64,000 nucleotides of DNA from DASYTH01 sp035762905 (GTDB taxonomy: Bacteria; Actinomycetota; Actinomycetes; Mycobacteriales; Pseudonocardiaceae). A program made the position numbers and the translations under genes. Each line of letters begins with the position of its first letter. Positions within the stretch are counted from its first letter, which is position 1. Positions 42,354 to 51,328 of the stretch are shown piece after piece. Where the stretch lies: positions 1 to 64,000 of the forward strand of contig NZ_DASUCC010000151.1 in the NCBI RefSeq assembly GCF_035762905.1, in the 5' to 3' direction. The notes beneath the pieces are model-generated. The model was not told where the DNA came from. It did not search any database and saw only the letters and a list, made by a program, of their open reading frames with translations.

Positions 42354-43216
42354 GCCTGGACGCCCTCGCTCGCCCGTCCGGCGGTCTGGCGATGGTCGCG
42401 ATGGACCAGCGGGAGAGCCTGCGCAGCATGATCGCCGCGCAGCGCGGTGGACCGGTCGACGACGACACGTTGATCCGGTTCAAGCTCGCCGTAGCCCGCG
42501 AGGTCGGCCGGCACGCGTCCGGGTTTCTCATCGACCGCGAGTACGGATTCCGCACGGTGACCGAGGAACGGCTGCTGCCGCCGGACTGCGGCCTGATCCT
42601 GGCCGCCGACTCACTGTCCTATCAGGACGATGGGCGGGTTTCGGACACGGTTATCGACCGGGTGATCGACCCGGGCGAGGCGCGCAGCCGCGGTGCCGCG
42701 GCGCTCAAGCTGCTGGTGGTCTGGCGCAACGACGGCAACGCCGACCGGCGGATCGGCATGGCCGCGGAATTCGTCCGGTCGTGTGCGGCGGCCGGGCTGA
42801 TGTCGGTGCTGGAGGGCGTGATCCGGCCGGCGCCAGGGGAGAACCCGGACCGGTTGCAGGTGGATGCGGCCCGTGAGCTCGGCGCGCTGAGACCGGCGCT
42901 GTACAAGACGCAGATGCCGCGCGCAGGCGTCGGCGACCCGGCCGAGGTGGCCGACGTCTGCACCCGAATCACCAACGCGATGCCGGTACCCTGGGTCGTG
43001 CTGTCCCAGGGAGTGTCCATTGCGGACTTCCCGCGCACCGTCGAGCTGGCCTGCCGGTCCGGCGCGTCCGGCTTCCTCGCCGGCCGGGCCATCTGGAGCG
43101 ACACCGTCGGCGCCGCCGACCCCGTCCCGCTGCTCCGCGAACGCTCCGTCGCCCGGCTGTACTGGCTCGCCGAACTGGTCGACAAGCACGCCCGGCCCTG
43201 GCAAGAGGCGGGCTGA
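42350..43216 (+). CDS. LacD/YihT-type class I aldolase
   Basis: A 288-residue Schiff-base aldolase. It aligns with E. coli YihT (6-deoxy-6-sulfofructose-1-phosphate aldolase) and tagatose-bisphosphate aldolase LacD: SGGLAMVAMDQRESLR, LILAADS, ALKLLVVWR, VLEGVIRPAPGE, YKTQMPRAGVG with the likely Schiff-base Lys, PWVVLSQGVS, and ASGFLAGRAIWSDTVG. It would cleave the phosphorylated product of the coupled kinase to a triose phosphate and an aldehyde. Whether the substrate is a sulfosugar or a plain ketose cannot be decided; no sulfolactaldehyde genes are adjacent. Confidence 0.88.
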   Translation: MSLDALARPSGGLAMVAMDQRESLRSMIAAQRGGPVDDDTLIRFKLAVAREVGRHASGFLIDREYGFRTVTEERLLPPDCGLILAADSLSYQDDGRVSDTVIDRVIDPGEARSRGAAALKLLVVWRNDGNADRRIGMAAEFVRSCAAAGLMSVLEGVIRPAPGENPDRLQVDAARELGALRPALYKTQMPRAGVGDPAEVADVCTRITNAMPVPWVVLSQGVSIADFPRTVELACRSGASGFLAGRAIWSDTVGAADPVPLLRERSVARLYWLAELVDKHARPWQEAG

Positions 43217-43282
43217 TCTGCCCCAACCGTGACCAGTGATTCGCTAGTCTGATGCGACGGCGAAGCATAGGGGGTTGCCCTG

Positions 43283-46200
43283 GTGGTCGCGGGGATGGCC
43301 GAGGCCGGCCGGACGGACTTACCGGAGTTTGGGCCGTATCGCATTCTCGAGTTGCTCGGTCAGGGTGGCATGGGTGTGGTGCACAAGGCCTATGACACCG
43401 CGCATGACCGGGTGATCGCGTTGAAGCGGCTGCCCGCGTCGGTCTCCGACCACGACTTCCGGGCCAGGTTTCAGCGTGAGGCGCGGATCGTGGCGAACCT
43501 GGATCACCCCAACGTGATCCCGGTGAACGCTGCCGGGGAGATCGACGGGCAGCTGTTCCTGGACATGATGCTGGTGGACGGGACCGACCTGCGCCGGGCG
43601 TTGGGTGCGGGAACGATCGGCCAGGACCAGGCGATCACGATCCTGACCCAGGTGGCGTTGGCGTTGGAGGCGGCGCATACCAGCGGGTTGGTGCACCGCG
43701 ATGTCAAGCCGTCGAACATTCTGATCGACCGGGACGGGCATGCCTATCTGGCCGATTTCGGTATCGCGAGGGAGACCTCGCCGGAGGCCACCGAGCTGAC
43801 CAGGTCCGGTGATCTGGTCGGGTCCTGGGACTACATGGCGCCGGAGCGGCTGTCCGGTGGCGTGGTCGACGGCCGGGCGGATCAGTACTCGTTGGCGTGC
43901 GTGCTGTTCGAGTGTCTGACCGGGCGGTTGCCGCATCCGGGTACCGATCCGGCGGCCAAGGTGGCCGCGCATCTGTTGCAGCCCGCGCCGGCGCCGTCGG
44001 TGTTCGTGCCGACCATCACGGCGGCGTTGGACGATGTGGTGCGGCGGGGTTTGGCCAAGGATCCGGCTCGCCGGTTCCCGACCGCGGCGGCGATGATGAC
44101 CGCGGCGGTGGCGGCCGCCTATACCGGACTGACGGTGAAGTCCGCCGCGCCGACCGAGCAGGGCCCGGGCCGGGACCGGGACCAGGCCCGGCTGGTCCGG
44201 GCGATCCTGAAGTCCTCGGCGGTGCGCAAGCCGCCGCAGCGCCGCCTGGACGACCGGGCGCCGGACTGCCCCTATCCCGGCCTGCGCGGGTTCGACAAGG
44301 CCGACGCCGATCTGTTCTACGGCCGCGACCATGTGGTGACGGATCTGTTGGTGCGTCTGGCCGAGCAGCTCGACGGCGGGGAGCCGGTGGTGCTGGTCGG
44401 AGCGTCCGGGGCCGGCAAGTCCTCGGTGCTGCGGGCCGGGCTGCTGCCCGCGCTGGCCGCGGCCGACGGGGCCGAACCGGCCGTCTGGCCGCAGATCGTG
44501 ATCACGCCGGGGCCCGACCCGATCGCCACCCTGGCCTACTCGGTGGCCAACCAGATCGGCGCCGGTCCCGAGGAGTTGGCCCGCACGATTCGGACCGCGC
44601 CAACGGACTTCGGTGCCCGGTGCGCCATGGCGATGGGCACCTCGCCGGTCCGGCCGGTGATCGTGGTGGACCAGTTCGAGGAGCTGTTCACGCACGGAAC
44701 CCCGTATCCGGACCGGATCGCGTTCGCCACGGCGCTGGCCAACGCCCATCCGGCGCTGGTGCTGGTGGCCGTGCGGGCCGACCTGATGGAGCGGTGCATC
44801 GAGCTGACCCCGCTGCTGCCGGCGCTGACCGCGCCGGTGCTGCTCGGGCCGATGGACCCCACCGAGCTGCGCCAGGCGATCGTGGCCCCGGCCCGGGACG
44901 CGGGCGTGGAGGTGGAACCGGGGCTGCCCGAGCGGCTGATCGCCGATCTGGGGGTGCGCGGCGAGATCGGCTACGACCCCGGCGCGCTGCCCCGGCTGGC
45001 GCACGCCCTGCGGGAGACCTGGAACCACGGCGACGGGCGCAGCCTGACCCTGGCCGCCTATCGCGCGGCGGGCGGGATCGACGGCGCGGTCGCCCGGACC
45101 GCCGAGGAGGTCTACGACCGGCTGGACCCGTCCGGACGGTACGCGCTGCGGGCGATCCTGCTGCGTCTGGTGACCGTGCTGGACGACGGCGGGGTGGCCC
45201 GGCGGCGGGTCGACCCGCACGAGTTCGGCACCCTGCGCCCGATCCTGGACCGGCTGATCGCCACCCGGCTGGTGACCGTGGACGACACCGGTGCCCGGCT
45301 GGCCCACGAGGCGCTGCTCACCGCGTGGCCGCGGCTGCGTGACTGGATCGACGAGGACCGGGCCGGCCTGGTGCAGCACCGCAGGCTGGGTGACGCGGTG
45401 CGCACCTGGACCGACTCCGGCCGGCACGACGACGACCTGTACCGCGGCGTTCGGCTGTCCACTTTGAACACCTGGCTGGAAGGCGCCTGGGGCCGGGTCC
45501 AACTGCAGCCGGCCGAGCAGGAGTTCCTGGCCAGATCCAACGCCGCCGAGCACGCCGGGCAGCTCACCGCCCGGCGCCGCACCCGCCGGCTGCGGATGCT
45601 GGTGGCCGGGCTGAGCGTGCTGCTCGTGGTGGCATCGGTGGCCGTGTTCGTGGCCACCCGCTCGCAGCGCGAGGCGGTGGCCGAGCGCGGCCGCGCGGAC
45701 GAGGGCGCGCGGGCCAACCTGTCCCGCACGCTCGCCGCCGAGTCCGCCCTGGCCCGCGGGATCGACGCCCGCCGGGTGGCGCTGCTCGCCCTCGGCGCCT
45801 GGCGGGCCGACGAGACCGTCGAGGCGCGCAGCGCGTTGCTGGCCAACCAGACCGACCACTACCGGGGCCTGATGACCGGCCACACGGACAACGTCACCTC
45901 GGTCGCGGTCAGCGGCGACGGCCAGGTGGCCGCGACCGGCAGCCGGGACGGATCGCTGCGCCTGTGGGACGTGTCGCAACGACGTCAAATCGCCGTTCTG
46001 GACGAGAGCGAGGAAGGCTGGTACCGCGTCGTGTCGATGAGCGCCGACGGCCGGCTGCTCGCCGCCGCCGACTCGATCCGGCACTTCGTGACCCTGTGGA
46101 GCGTGCCGGACCGGCGAAAGGTGTTCGAGGTGCCCGGCGCGGCGCTGGACACGGCGCTGTCCCGGGACGGCAAGCTGCTGGCCGCCAACCACGGCGGCGT

Positions 46201-47740
46201 GGTCAAGATCTGGGACACGGCGAGCCAGGCCGAGCTGGCCCGGTTCGCCGGGGCCGACAACTCACTGCGGATGACCCTGAGCCCGGACGGCACCATGATC
46301 GCGATCACCAGCAAGGAGAAGGTGATCGTGCACCGGACCAGCGACGGCGCCGTCCTGGCCACCCTGACCGGCCACGCCGAGGACATCACCGACCTGGACT
46401 TCGACGCCACCGGCGGGCAGTTGGCCAGCAGCGCCTTCGGCGGGGAGGTCCGGGTGTGGGACACCAGGTCCTGGACCCAGAGTCAGCTCTGGGAAACCGT
46501 CGACCTCGCGGTCAACGCGGTGGCGTTCACCCCGCAGGGCGCGCTGATCGCCGCAGGGTCGGCACCGACCATCTACGCCTGGGACCCGGGAACCGGCCGC
46601 GAGCTGCTGCGGCTTGGCACCGGTGCGACCGGCAAGTTCGACCTGGCCGCCACCGCCGACGGGCACACGCTGTTCAGCGCGAACGCGGACGGTTCGGTCA
46701 CCCTGTGGGCGTTCGAGCGCGTGGTCCTCGACGTGCCCGGCACCGCGGTGATCGGCGTGGCGGCCCAGCCCGGCGGTGATCTCGTGGCCACGACGAGCGG
46801 CGACGGCGCGGTGATTCTCTTCGACCGCACCACCGGCGACCGGGTCCGCCGCCTGGCCGGGCACACCGACGCCGTGCCGGGGGTGGCGTTCCTGCCCGGC
46901 GGCACCGAATTGGTCACGGCGGGCACCGACGGCGCGCTCATCGTGTGGGACGTCGCGACCGGGGCGGAGAAGCGGCGGTTCACCCGGCCGGGCGCCACCC
47001 TCGGCCGGGTTGCGGTCGGACCGGGCGGCGAGACCATCGCCGTGGCCAGCAGCTCGCCCCCGGACGGAGACGACGACAACGTCCACGAAGCGGTGTTGCT
47101 GCTGGAGGCGGCGGATCTGAGCCTCATCGCCCGCCGGTCCACAAAGGTCCCCGGCGAGGGCGTCGACGGCAGCCCGGCCGGCCTGGCGTTCAGCCCGGAC
47201 GGCCTCCTCGCGGTCGCCGTGTCCGACGGCAAGGTGGTGCTGATGGATCTGGCCGATCCGGGGGCCGCTTTCCGGGTCCTGCCAGGACACGACGGCCAGG
47301 CGGTGAACGTGGCGTTCAGCCCGGACGGTGCGCTGCTGGCGACCGGCGGGCTGGACCGGAAGGTGCGGCTGTGGCGGGTCGGGGACGGTCAGGAGATCGC
47401 CGAGTTCAGCCATGATGCGGTGGTCCGCGCCGTGGCGTTCAGCCCGGACGGCGCCATGCTGGCCACCGCCAGCCAGGACCAGGTGCTGCGGTTGTGGGAC
47501 GTGCCCGGCAAGCGTCCGGTCGCCCGGCTGGACCGACACGGCGACGAGCTGAACGACGTGAGCTTCGCCGGTGACGACCTGGTGGTCACCGGCAGCGCGG
47601 ACGGCACGGCGCGGCTGTGGGACCTGCGGCCGCAGACCGCCGTGCGGACGATCTGCGGTCTGCTCGATCAGGACCGGCTGGCCGAGGAGTGGCGCGCGAT
47701 CGGGCCCGAGCGGGGCGATCCGCCCCGGTGCCCGAGCTGA
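43283..47740 (+). CDS. Ser/Thr kinase - STAND NTPase - WD40 fusion protein
   Basis: A 1485-residue giant. The kinase domain (about 15-275) has GQGGMGVVHKA, Lys in IALKRLP, catalytic Asp140 in HRDVKPSN, and DFGIA. Next comes a novel-STAND ATPase (about 330-700): Walker A GASGAGKSS at about 373-381 and Walker B VIVVDQFEELF near 460. One membrane helix (LVAGLSVLLVVASVAVFVA) lies near residue 775. The remainder is WD40 repeats (about 865-1475; GHTDNVTSVAVSGDGQVAATG, SRDGSLRLWD and similar). GTG 43283 has GGGGG upstream. STAND-WD40 kinases act in stress signalling or predicted biological-conflict systems. The FHA gene directly downstream is a natural phosphoprotein-binding partner. Confidence 0.92.
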   Translation: MVAGMAEAGRTDLPEFGPYRILELLGQGGMGVVHKAYDTAHDRVIALKRLPASVSDHDFRARFQREARIVANLDHPNVIPVNAAGEIDGQLFLDMMLVDGTDLRRALGAGTIGQDQAITILTQVALALEAAHTSGLVHRDVKPSNILIDRDGHAYLADFGIARETSPEATELTRSGDLVGSWDYMAPERLSGGVVDGRADQYSLACVLFECLTGRLPHPGTDPAAKVAAHLLQPAPAPSVFVPTITAALDDVVRRGLAKDPARRFPTAAAMMTAAVAAAYTGLTVKSAAPTEQGPGRDRDQARLVRAILKSSAVRKPPQRRLDDRAPDCPYPGLRGFDKADADLFYGRDHVVTDLLVRLAEQLDGGEPVVLVGASGAGKSSVLRAGLLPALAAADGAEPAVWPQIVITPGPDPIATLAYSVANQIGAGPEELARTIRTAPTDFGARCAMAMGTSPVRPVIVVDQFEELFTHGTPYPDRIAFATALANAHPALVLVAVRADLMERCIELTPLLPALTAPVLLGPMDPTELRQAIVAPARDAGVEVEPGLPERLIADLGVRGEIGYDPGALPRLAHALRETWNHGDGRSLTLAAYRAAGGIDGAVARTAEEVYDRLDPSGRYALRAILLRLVTVLDDGGVARRRVDPHEFGTLRPILDRLIATRLVTVDDTGARLAHEALLTAWPRLRDWIDEDRAGLVQHRRLGDAVRTWTDSGRHDDDLYRGVRLSTLNTWLEGAWGRVQLQPAEQEFLARSNAAEHAGQLTARRRTRRLRMLVAGLSVLLVVASVAVFVATRSQREAVAERGRADEGARANLSRTLAAESALARGIDARRVALLALGAWRADETVEARSALLANQTDHYRGLMTGHTDNVTSVAVSGDGQVAATGSRDGSLRLWDVSQRRQIAVLDESEEGWYRVVSMSADGRLLAAADSIRHFVTLWSVPDRRKVFEVPGAALDTALSRDGKLLAANHGGVVKIWDTASQAELARFAGADNSLRMTLSPDGTMIAITSKEKVIVHRTSDGAVLATLTGHAEDITDLDFDATGGQLASSAFGGEVRVWDTRSWTQSQLWETVDLAVNAVAFTPQGALIAAGSAPTIYAWDPGTGRELLRLGTGATGKFDLAATADGHTLFSANADGSVTLWAFERVVLDVPGTAVIGVAAQPGGDLVATTSGDGAVILFDRTTGDRVRRLAGHTDAVPGVAFLPGGTELVTAGTDGALIVWDVATGAEKRRFTRPGATLGRVAVGPGGETIAVASSSPPDGDDDNVHEAVLLLEAADLSLIARRSTKVPGEGVDGSPAGLAFSPDGLLAVAVSDGKVVLMDLADPGAAFRVLPGHDGQAVNVAFSPDGALLATGGLDRKVRLWRVGDGQEIAEFSHDAVVRAVAFSPDGAMLATASQDQVLRLWDVPGKRPVARLDRHGDELNDVSFAGDDLVVTGSADGTARLWDLRPQTAVRTICGLLDQDRLAEEWRAIGPERGDPPRCPS

Positions 47741-47748
47741 GCGGCGCG

Positions 47749-48552
47749 ATGACTCGGGTCGTGGTGCGCGGAGCGGGGATGGCCTCGGTGGTGCTGGGGC
47801 CGGGGGAGCGGCTGCTGTTCGGGCGGGCGCCGCAGTTCGCCCGCGAGGCCGGTCGGACCGCGTTGGCCCTGCCGGACTGCGCTCCGCACGTGTCCCGGCT
47901 GGTGGGCGAGCTGGTGGTGGACGGCGACACGGTCACGCTGAACTGGCTGGGCTCCGGCGAAGCCCAGCTGTCCGGGCTGTTCGACGCGCCCGGCGGGGCC
48001 CGCCGGGTGATCCTGACCCGGTCGATGTCGGCGCTGCTGGACGACGGGGAGAGCCAGCTGGTCCTGCTGCTCGGCCGGCGCACCGGCGACGGCCTGGCCG
48101 ATCTGGTGATCAGCATCGACGTGCAGCGGGACCGGGCGGACGCGCCGGCCGGGCCGGACACCCCGGACGGGGGAGACGCGACGGCGGAAGGGCCACGGTT
48201 GACTCGGGGCAGCCGGGAGTGGTTCGTGGCGCTGGCGCTGACCGAGCCGTGGCTGGACGGCCGGGACGACTATCCGCGGCCGCCGTCCAACCGGGAGATC
48301 TTCGAGCGGGTGCGGTACTGGAACGGCTACACCTGGTCGCTGGACCGTTCGCAGCGGGTGGACGACGTGATCCGGACGATCTCGTCGATCGCCTTCGGTC
48401 CCCGGGACGACCCGTACCTGGCCCAGCATGCCGGCCGGCTGCAGAACATCCGGTTCGCCGTCGCCCGGCGCGCGGCCGAGCTGCGCCTGGTCACGGCGAA
48501 GGATCTGGCCGAGGTGGAACGGGCGGCGCGGGATCGGGACCAGAATTCCTGA
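47749..48552 (+). CDS. FHA-domain protein with C-terminal winged helix
   Basis: A 267-residue cytoplasmic protein. The FHA phosphothreonine-binding domain is N-terminal (GERLLFGRAP, HVSRLVGELVV with the conserved Ser-Arg-like contacts, TLNWLGSG). The C-terminal third reads PSNREIFERVRYWNGYTWSL, typical of actinobacterial FHA proteins with a helix-turn-helix-like module. A GTG at 47728 is an alternative start. It follows the kinase-STAND gene by 8 bp and probably reads its phosphorylation state. Its 3' end overlaps the opposite-strand protease gene by 62 bp. Confidence 0.88.
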   Translation: MTRVVVRGAGMASVVLGPGERLLFGRAPQFAREAGRTALALPDCAPHVSRLVGELVVDGDTVTLNWLGSGEAQLSGLFDAPGGARRVILTRSMSALLDDGESQLVLLLGRRTGDGLADLVISIDVQRDRADAPAGPDTPDGGDATAEGPRLTRGSREWFVALALTEPWLDGRDDYPRPPSNREIFERVRYWNGYTWSLDRSQRVDDVIRTISSIAFGPRDDPYLAQHAGRLQNIRFAVARRAAELRLVTAKDLAEVERAARDRDQNS

Positions 48553-49786
48553 CCGTCGGCGCGTCCGAGGTCACCTCGGTCGGTCCCTCGCTCACCTGCG
48601 CCGGCAACGGAAAACCGAACGGCGGTGTGTCCATGGTGGACAGCAGGGCGCGCCGGTGCAGCCGGAGCACGGCCAGGCCGAGTCCGCCGGCCAGCAGCCC
48701 GATTCCCGCGCTGAGGAACAGGAACACCAGAAGCAGGGGGTTGCCGGACCCGACCGACCCGCCCCGTTCCACGGCCAGTTTCCGGTATGCCGCGGCCTGT
48801 TCGTGCTCGGGCGCGGCGGCAAGCACCGCGTCGAGGAACTCCACCGAGCCGTCGTAGTCGCCGGCGTAGTACCGGTCGAGGCCGGACCGGTAGTTGCGGT
48901 CGTGCGCGCCCTGCTCGGCGTTGATCTCCTTGTCCCGCACCACATCCAGCAGTGTCGCGGCGGCCGTGGCCAGGTTGAACGACTGGGTCTCGCCCGGGGT
49001 GCCTCGGCTGATCAGCCCGACCACCCGGCCCTGCATGTCCACCACCGGGCCGCCGCTCATGCCGTGTGTGGCGGCCGCGCTGAACTCGTAGAACGGGTGC
49101 TCGTCATGGGTGCGCTGCGCGGAGATCTGGCCGTTCTTGGTGCTCGGCTCCGGCCGGTCGCCGGCCTCCTCCACCGATCCCGGGTAGCCGATGGCCAGGA
49201 TCGGGGTGCCGACCGGCGCCGGGTCCGGCCGGATCGCCACCGCGGGCAGTCGGTCGCGCGGCACCTTGAGCACGGCGACATCCCCCTGGTCCGGCGCCAC
49301 CACGTTCGCCACGGTGGCCGGCGCGATGTCGTCGCCGAACCGCACCTGGATCTGGCGATCCACCGCGCTGTCCGCCTTGGCGCCCTCGGCCACGGCGTGC
49401 TCCGCGAGCAGGGCCCGGGCCCGTGCCGGGTCGGTGACCCGGCCGACCCGGGCCAGGTCGGTGGCGGCGGCGTCGAACAGCACCGCGCTGCCGCCCATGG
49501 CTCCGGTGTGGACACAGTGGCTCGCGGTCGCCACGTAGCCGTCCGGGCTGATCACGGTGCCGGTGCAGGTGACCGTCACGTGATAGCCCGGGTTGCCGCC
49601 GAACACCTCGCCGGTGCGCCGGTCCCGGACCCAGCCGCGCCAGGAAACCTGGATCAGCACCACCGCCGGCCGGGCCACGGCGGCGGCCAGTTCCTCCGGG
49701 CTGGACGGCTGCGCCGCCACGGGCGGGGGAACCGCCAGCAGCAGCGCCGCCGCGGTGACACCCAGGGTCGCGATCCGGGCGGCCAT
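48491..49786 (-). CDS. Secreted, membrane-anchored trypsin-like serine protease
   Basis: A 431-residue protein with a signal peptide (LGVTAAALLLAVPPPVAA) and a trypsin-like domain (about 35-275): TASHCVH with catalytic His, GDVAVLKV with catalytic Asp, and HGMSGGPVV with catalytic Ser. A TPR-like helix pair follows (GLDRYYAGDYDGSVEFLDAVL). One C-terminal helix (LLLVFLFLSAGIGLLAGG) anchors it with the protease outside. A Pro-rich cytoplasmic tail is encoded antisense to the end of the FHA gene. Such proteases often work in envelope stress or conflict systems. ATG 49786 overlaps the stop of the upstream gene. Confidence 0.88.
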   Translation of the reverse strand: MAARIATLGVTAAALLLAVPPPVAAQPSSPEELAAAVARPAVVLIQVSWRGWVRDRRTGEVFGGNPGYHVTVTCTGTVISPDGYVATASHCVHTGAMGGSAVLFDAAATDLARVGRVTDPARARALLAEHAVAEGAKADSAVDRQIQVRFGDDIAPATVANVVAPDQGDVAVLKVPRDRLPAVAIRPDPAPVGTPILAIGYPGSVEEAGDRPEPSTKNGQISAQRTHDEHPFYEFSAAATHGMSGGPVVDMQGRVVGLISRGTPGETQSFNLATAAATLLDVVRDKEINAEQGAHDRNYRSGLDRYYAGDYDGSVEFLDAVLAAAPEHEQAAAYRKLAVERGGSVGSGNPLLLVFLFLSAGIGLLAGGLGLAVLRLHRRALLSTMDTPPFGFPLPAQVSEGPTEVTSDAPTVRNSGPDPAPPVPPRPDPSP

Positions 49787-50439
49787 CAGTACATCCCGAA
49801 GTCGGCGGTGCGCACCCAGGCCGACTGGTACTGGGTCGCCGGGTTGCTCTCGGTCATCCGGTTGCCTTCGCAGGTGTAGTTGTCGACTTCGTTGTGCTGC
49901 GGGTCCGCGTTGACCGGTTGGGTGGACAGGTGCCCGCGCTGGTCGAAGTAGGCGAACGACAGGTCGGACCGGGTGTAGGACACGTAGGTGAGCGTCTTGT
50001 CGTCTGCCGTCCAGGTGAACTCCAGGTTGCCGTGGCCGACGATGCGCAGTTGGTTGCCTCGGAACGAACCGGTGTAGACCACGCCGTCCTCGGACATCAC
50101 CCCGGTGCCGTCCGGCCGGAAGGTGAACGTCCGTCCACTTGCGACGAACGGGATCAGGCCCTGGTCGGTGTAGAACTTGATCATGAAACGCTCGTCGACC
50201 GTGCGCCACGAGCCGATCAGGCAGATCGGCTTGAGCTCCACGGGATTGCGCGGCCCGGGTGGCGGGGCCGTCGTCGGGGAGGGCCGGCTGGCGGCGACCG
50301 CGGCCGGCGCCGAGCTCTCGGGTGCGTCGTCGAGGACCACGAACACGGTCAGCGTCGTGGCCGCGAGCAACGCGCATCCGGCAACGGCGAACAGTGCGAC
50401 GACGGCGGAGCGGCCTGTTGCCCGCGACGGATCACCCAC
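49786..50439 (-). CDS. Membrane-anchored protein of unknown function, upstream of the protease
   Basis: A 217-residue protein I do not recognise. It has an N-terminal signal anchor (VVALFAVAGCALLAATTLTVFVVL), a Ser/Pro-rich linker, and an external beta-rich domain containing CLIGSWRTVDERFMIKFY and TFTFRPDGTGVMSEDG, a lipocalin-like pattern seen in small-ligand-binding extracellular proteins. The C-terminus carries a paired Cys. Its stop overlaps the protease start (ATGA), so the two products are probably made together; it may be a substrate or sensor for the protease. Starts at a GTG. Confidence 0.75.
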   Translation of the reverse strand: MGDPSRATGRSAVVALFAVAGCALLAATTLTVFVVLDDAPESSAPAAVAASRPSPTTAPPPGPRNPVELKPICLIGSWRTVDERFMIKFYTDQGLIPFVASGRTFTFRPDGTGVMSEDGVVYTGSFRGNQLRIVGHGNLEFTWTADDKTLTYVSYTRSDLSFAYFDQRGHLSTQPVNADPQHNEVDNYTCEGNRMTESNPATQYQSAWVRTADFGMY

Positions 50440-50484
50440 CCGCTCATGTTATTTGGCCCGCAGCCGGCAACCGAGCGTCTTGTG

Positions 50485-50498
50485 CCGGAATGTTCCGG
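50485..50498. promoter_or_regulatory. 14-bp palindrome in the divergent gap before the enoyl-CoA hydratase gene
   Basis: CCGGAA and TTCCGG flank TG, 46 bp upstream of the protease-partner gene start and 64 bp before the hydratase gene. Possible operator; no specific regulator can be named. Confidence 0.3.
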
Positions 50499-50561
50499 AC
50501 TGAAGTGATCAGGGCCACCAGCCCCTACCGCCGGCCGGCCCGCGGTTGATACGACGTGGGC

Positions 50562-51320
50562 ATGAGTAGTCCAGTAGTGTTCGCGCGCCGCGAGGGTCCG
50601 ATCGGCGAGATCGTGCTCAACCGCCCGGAGAAGCTGAACGCCATGAGCCTGACCTGGGTGCGGGACCTGGAGGCCGCTGCCGGCGAGCTGTCCCGCGATC
50701 CGGCGGTGCGGGTGGTCGTCGTCCGCGGTGCCGGCCGGGCCTTCTGCGCCGGACTGGATCTGGACATGATGGGCGAGAGCGGCATGCCGCCGGAGTTCTT
50801 CCCGGTCCAGGAACGGGCTTTCACCGTGCTGGAGCGGATGCGGCCGATCGTCGTCGCGCAGATCCACGGCTACTGCCTCGGCGGCGGGCTGCAGCTGGCG
50901 CTCGCCTGCGACATCCGGGTGGCGCGGGCGGACGCGACGCTCGGCCTGCCGGCCACGCTCGAGGGCCTGATTCCGGGCATGGCCGGCTGGCGGCTGCCGC
51001 GGTTCGTCGGCATGGGTCGGGCCATGCGCCTTGCCGTGCTCGGCAAGCCGATCGGCGCGACCGAGGCGCTGGACATCGGTCTGGTCGACCACCTGTTGCC
51101 GAACCGGCGCTTCGAGCGCCGGGCCAGGGAGATCGCGTTGCGCTACGCCGAGATACCGCGGCTGGCCGCCGCCGGCATCAAGGAGCAGATCCGGTCGGCG
51201 TTCGAGATGACCTTCGAGCAGTCCTACGGCCGGGCCCGGGAGATCGTCGCGGACTGCCTGAGCTCACCGGACGTCGATCTGGCCAAGCAGGCTTGGGCCG
51301 AGCGCTCGGCCGGAGGTTAG
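50562..51320 (+). CDS. Enoyl-CoA hydratase/isomerase family protein
   Basis: A 252-residue crotonase-fold protein. It has GEIVLNRPEKLNAMS, the first oxyanion loop GAGRAFCAGLDLDM, and the second oxyanion segment VAQIHGYCLGGGLQLALACDI. The two catalytic Glu positions of true hydratases are uncertain (MGESGMPP and PATLEGLIPGMAG), so it may be an isomerase or thioesterase relative. The ATG at 50562 (MSSPVVFARREG) is preferred over the GTG two codons upstream. The divergent protease operon lies behind it. Confidence 0.9.
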   Translation: MSSPVVFARREGPIGEIVLNRPEKLNAMSLTWVRDLEAAAGELSRDPAVRVVVVRGAGRAFCAGLDLDMMGESGMPPEFFPVQERAFTVLERMRPIVVAQIHGYCLGGGLQLALACDIRVARADATLGLPATLEGLIPGMAGWRLPRFVGMGRAMRLAVLGKPIGATEALDIGLVDHLLPNRRFERRAREIALRYAEIPRLAAAGIKEQIRSAFEMTFEQSYGRAREIVADCLSSPDVDLAKQAWAERSAGG

Positions 51321-51328
51321 TCTCGGGC

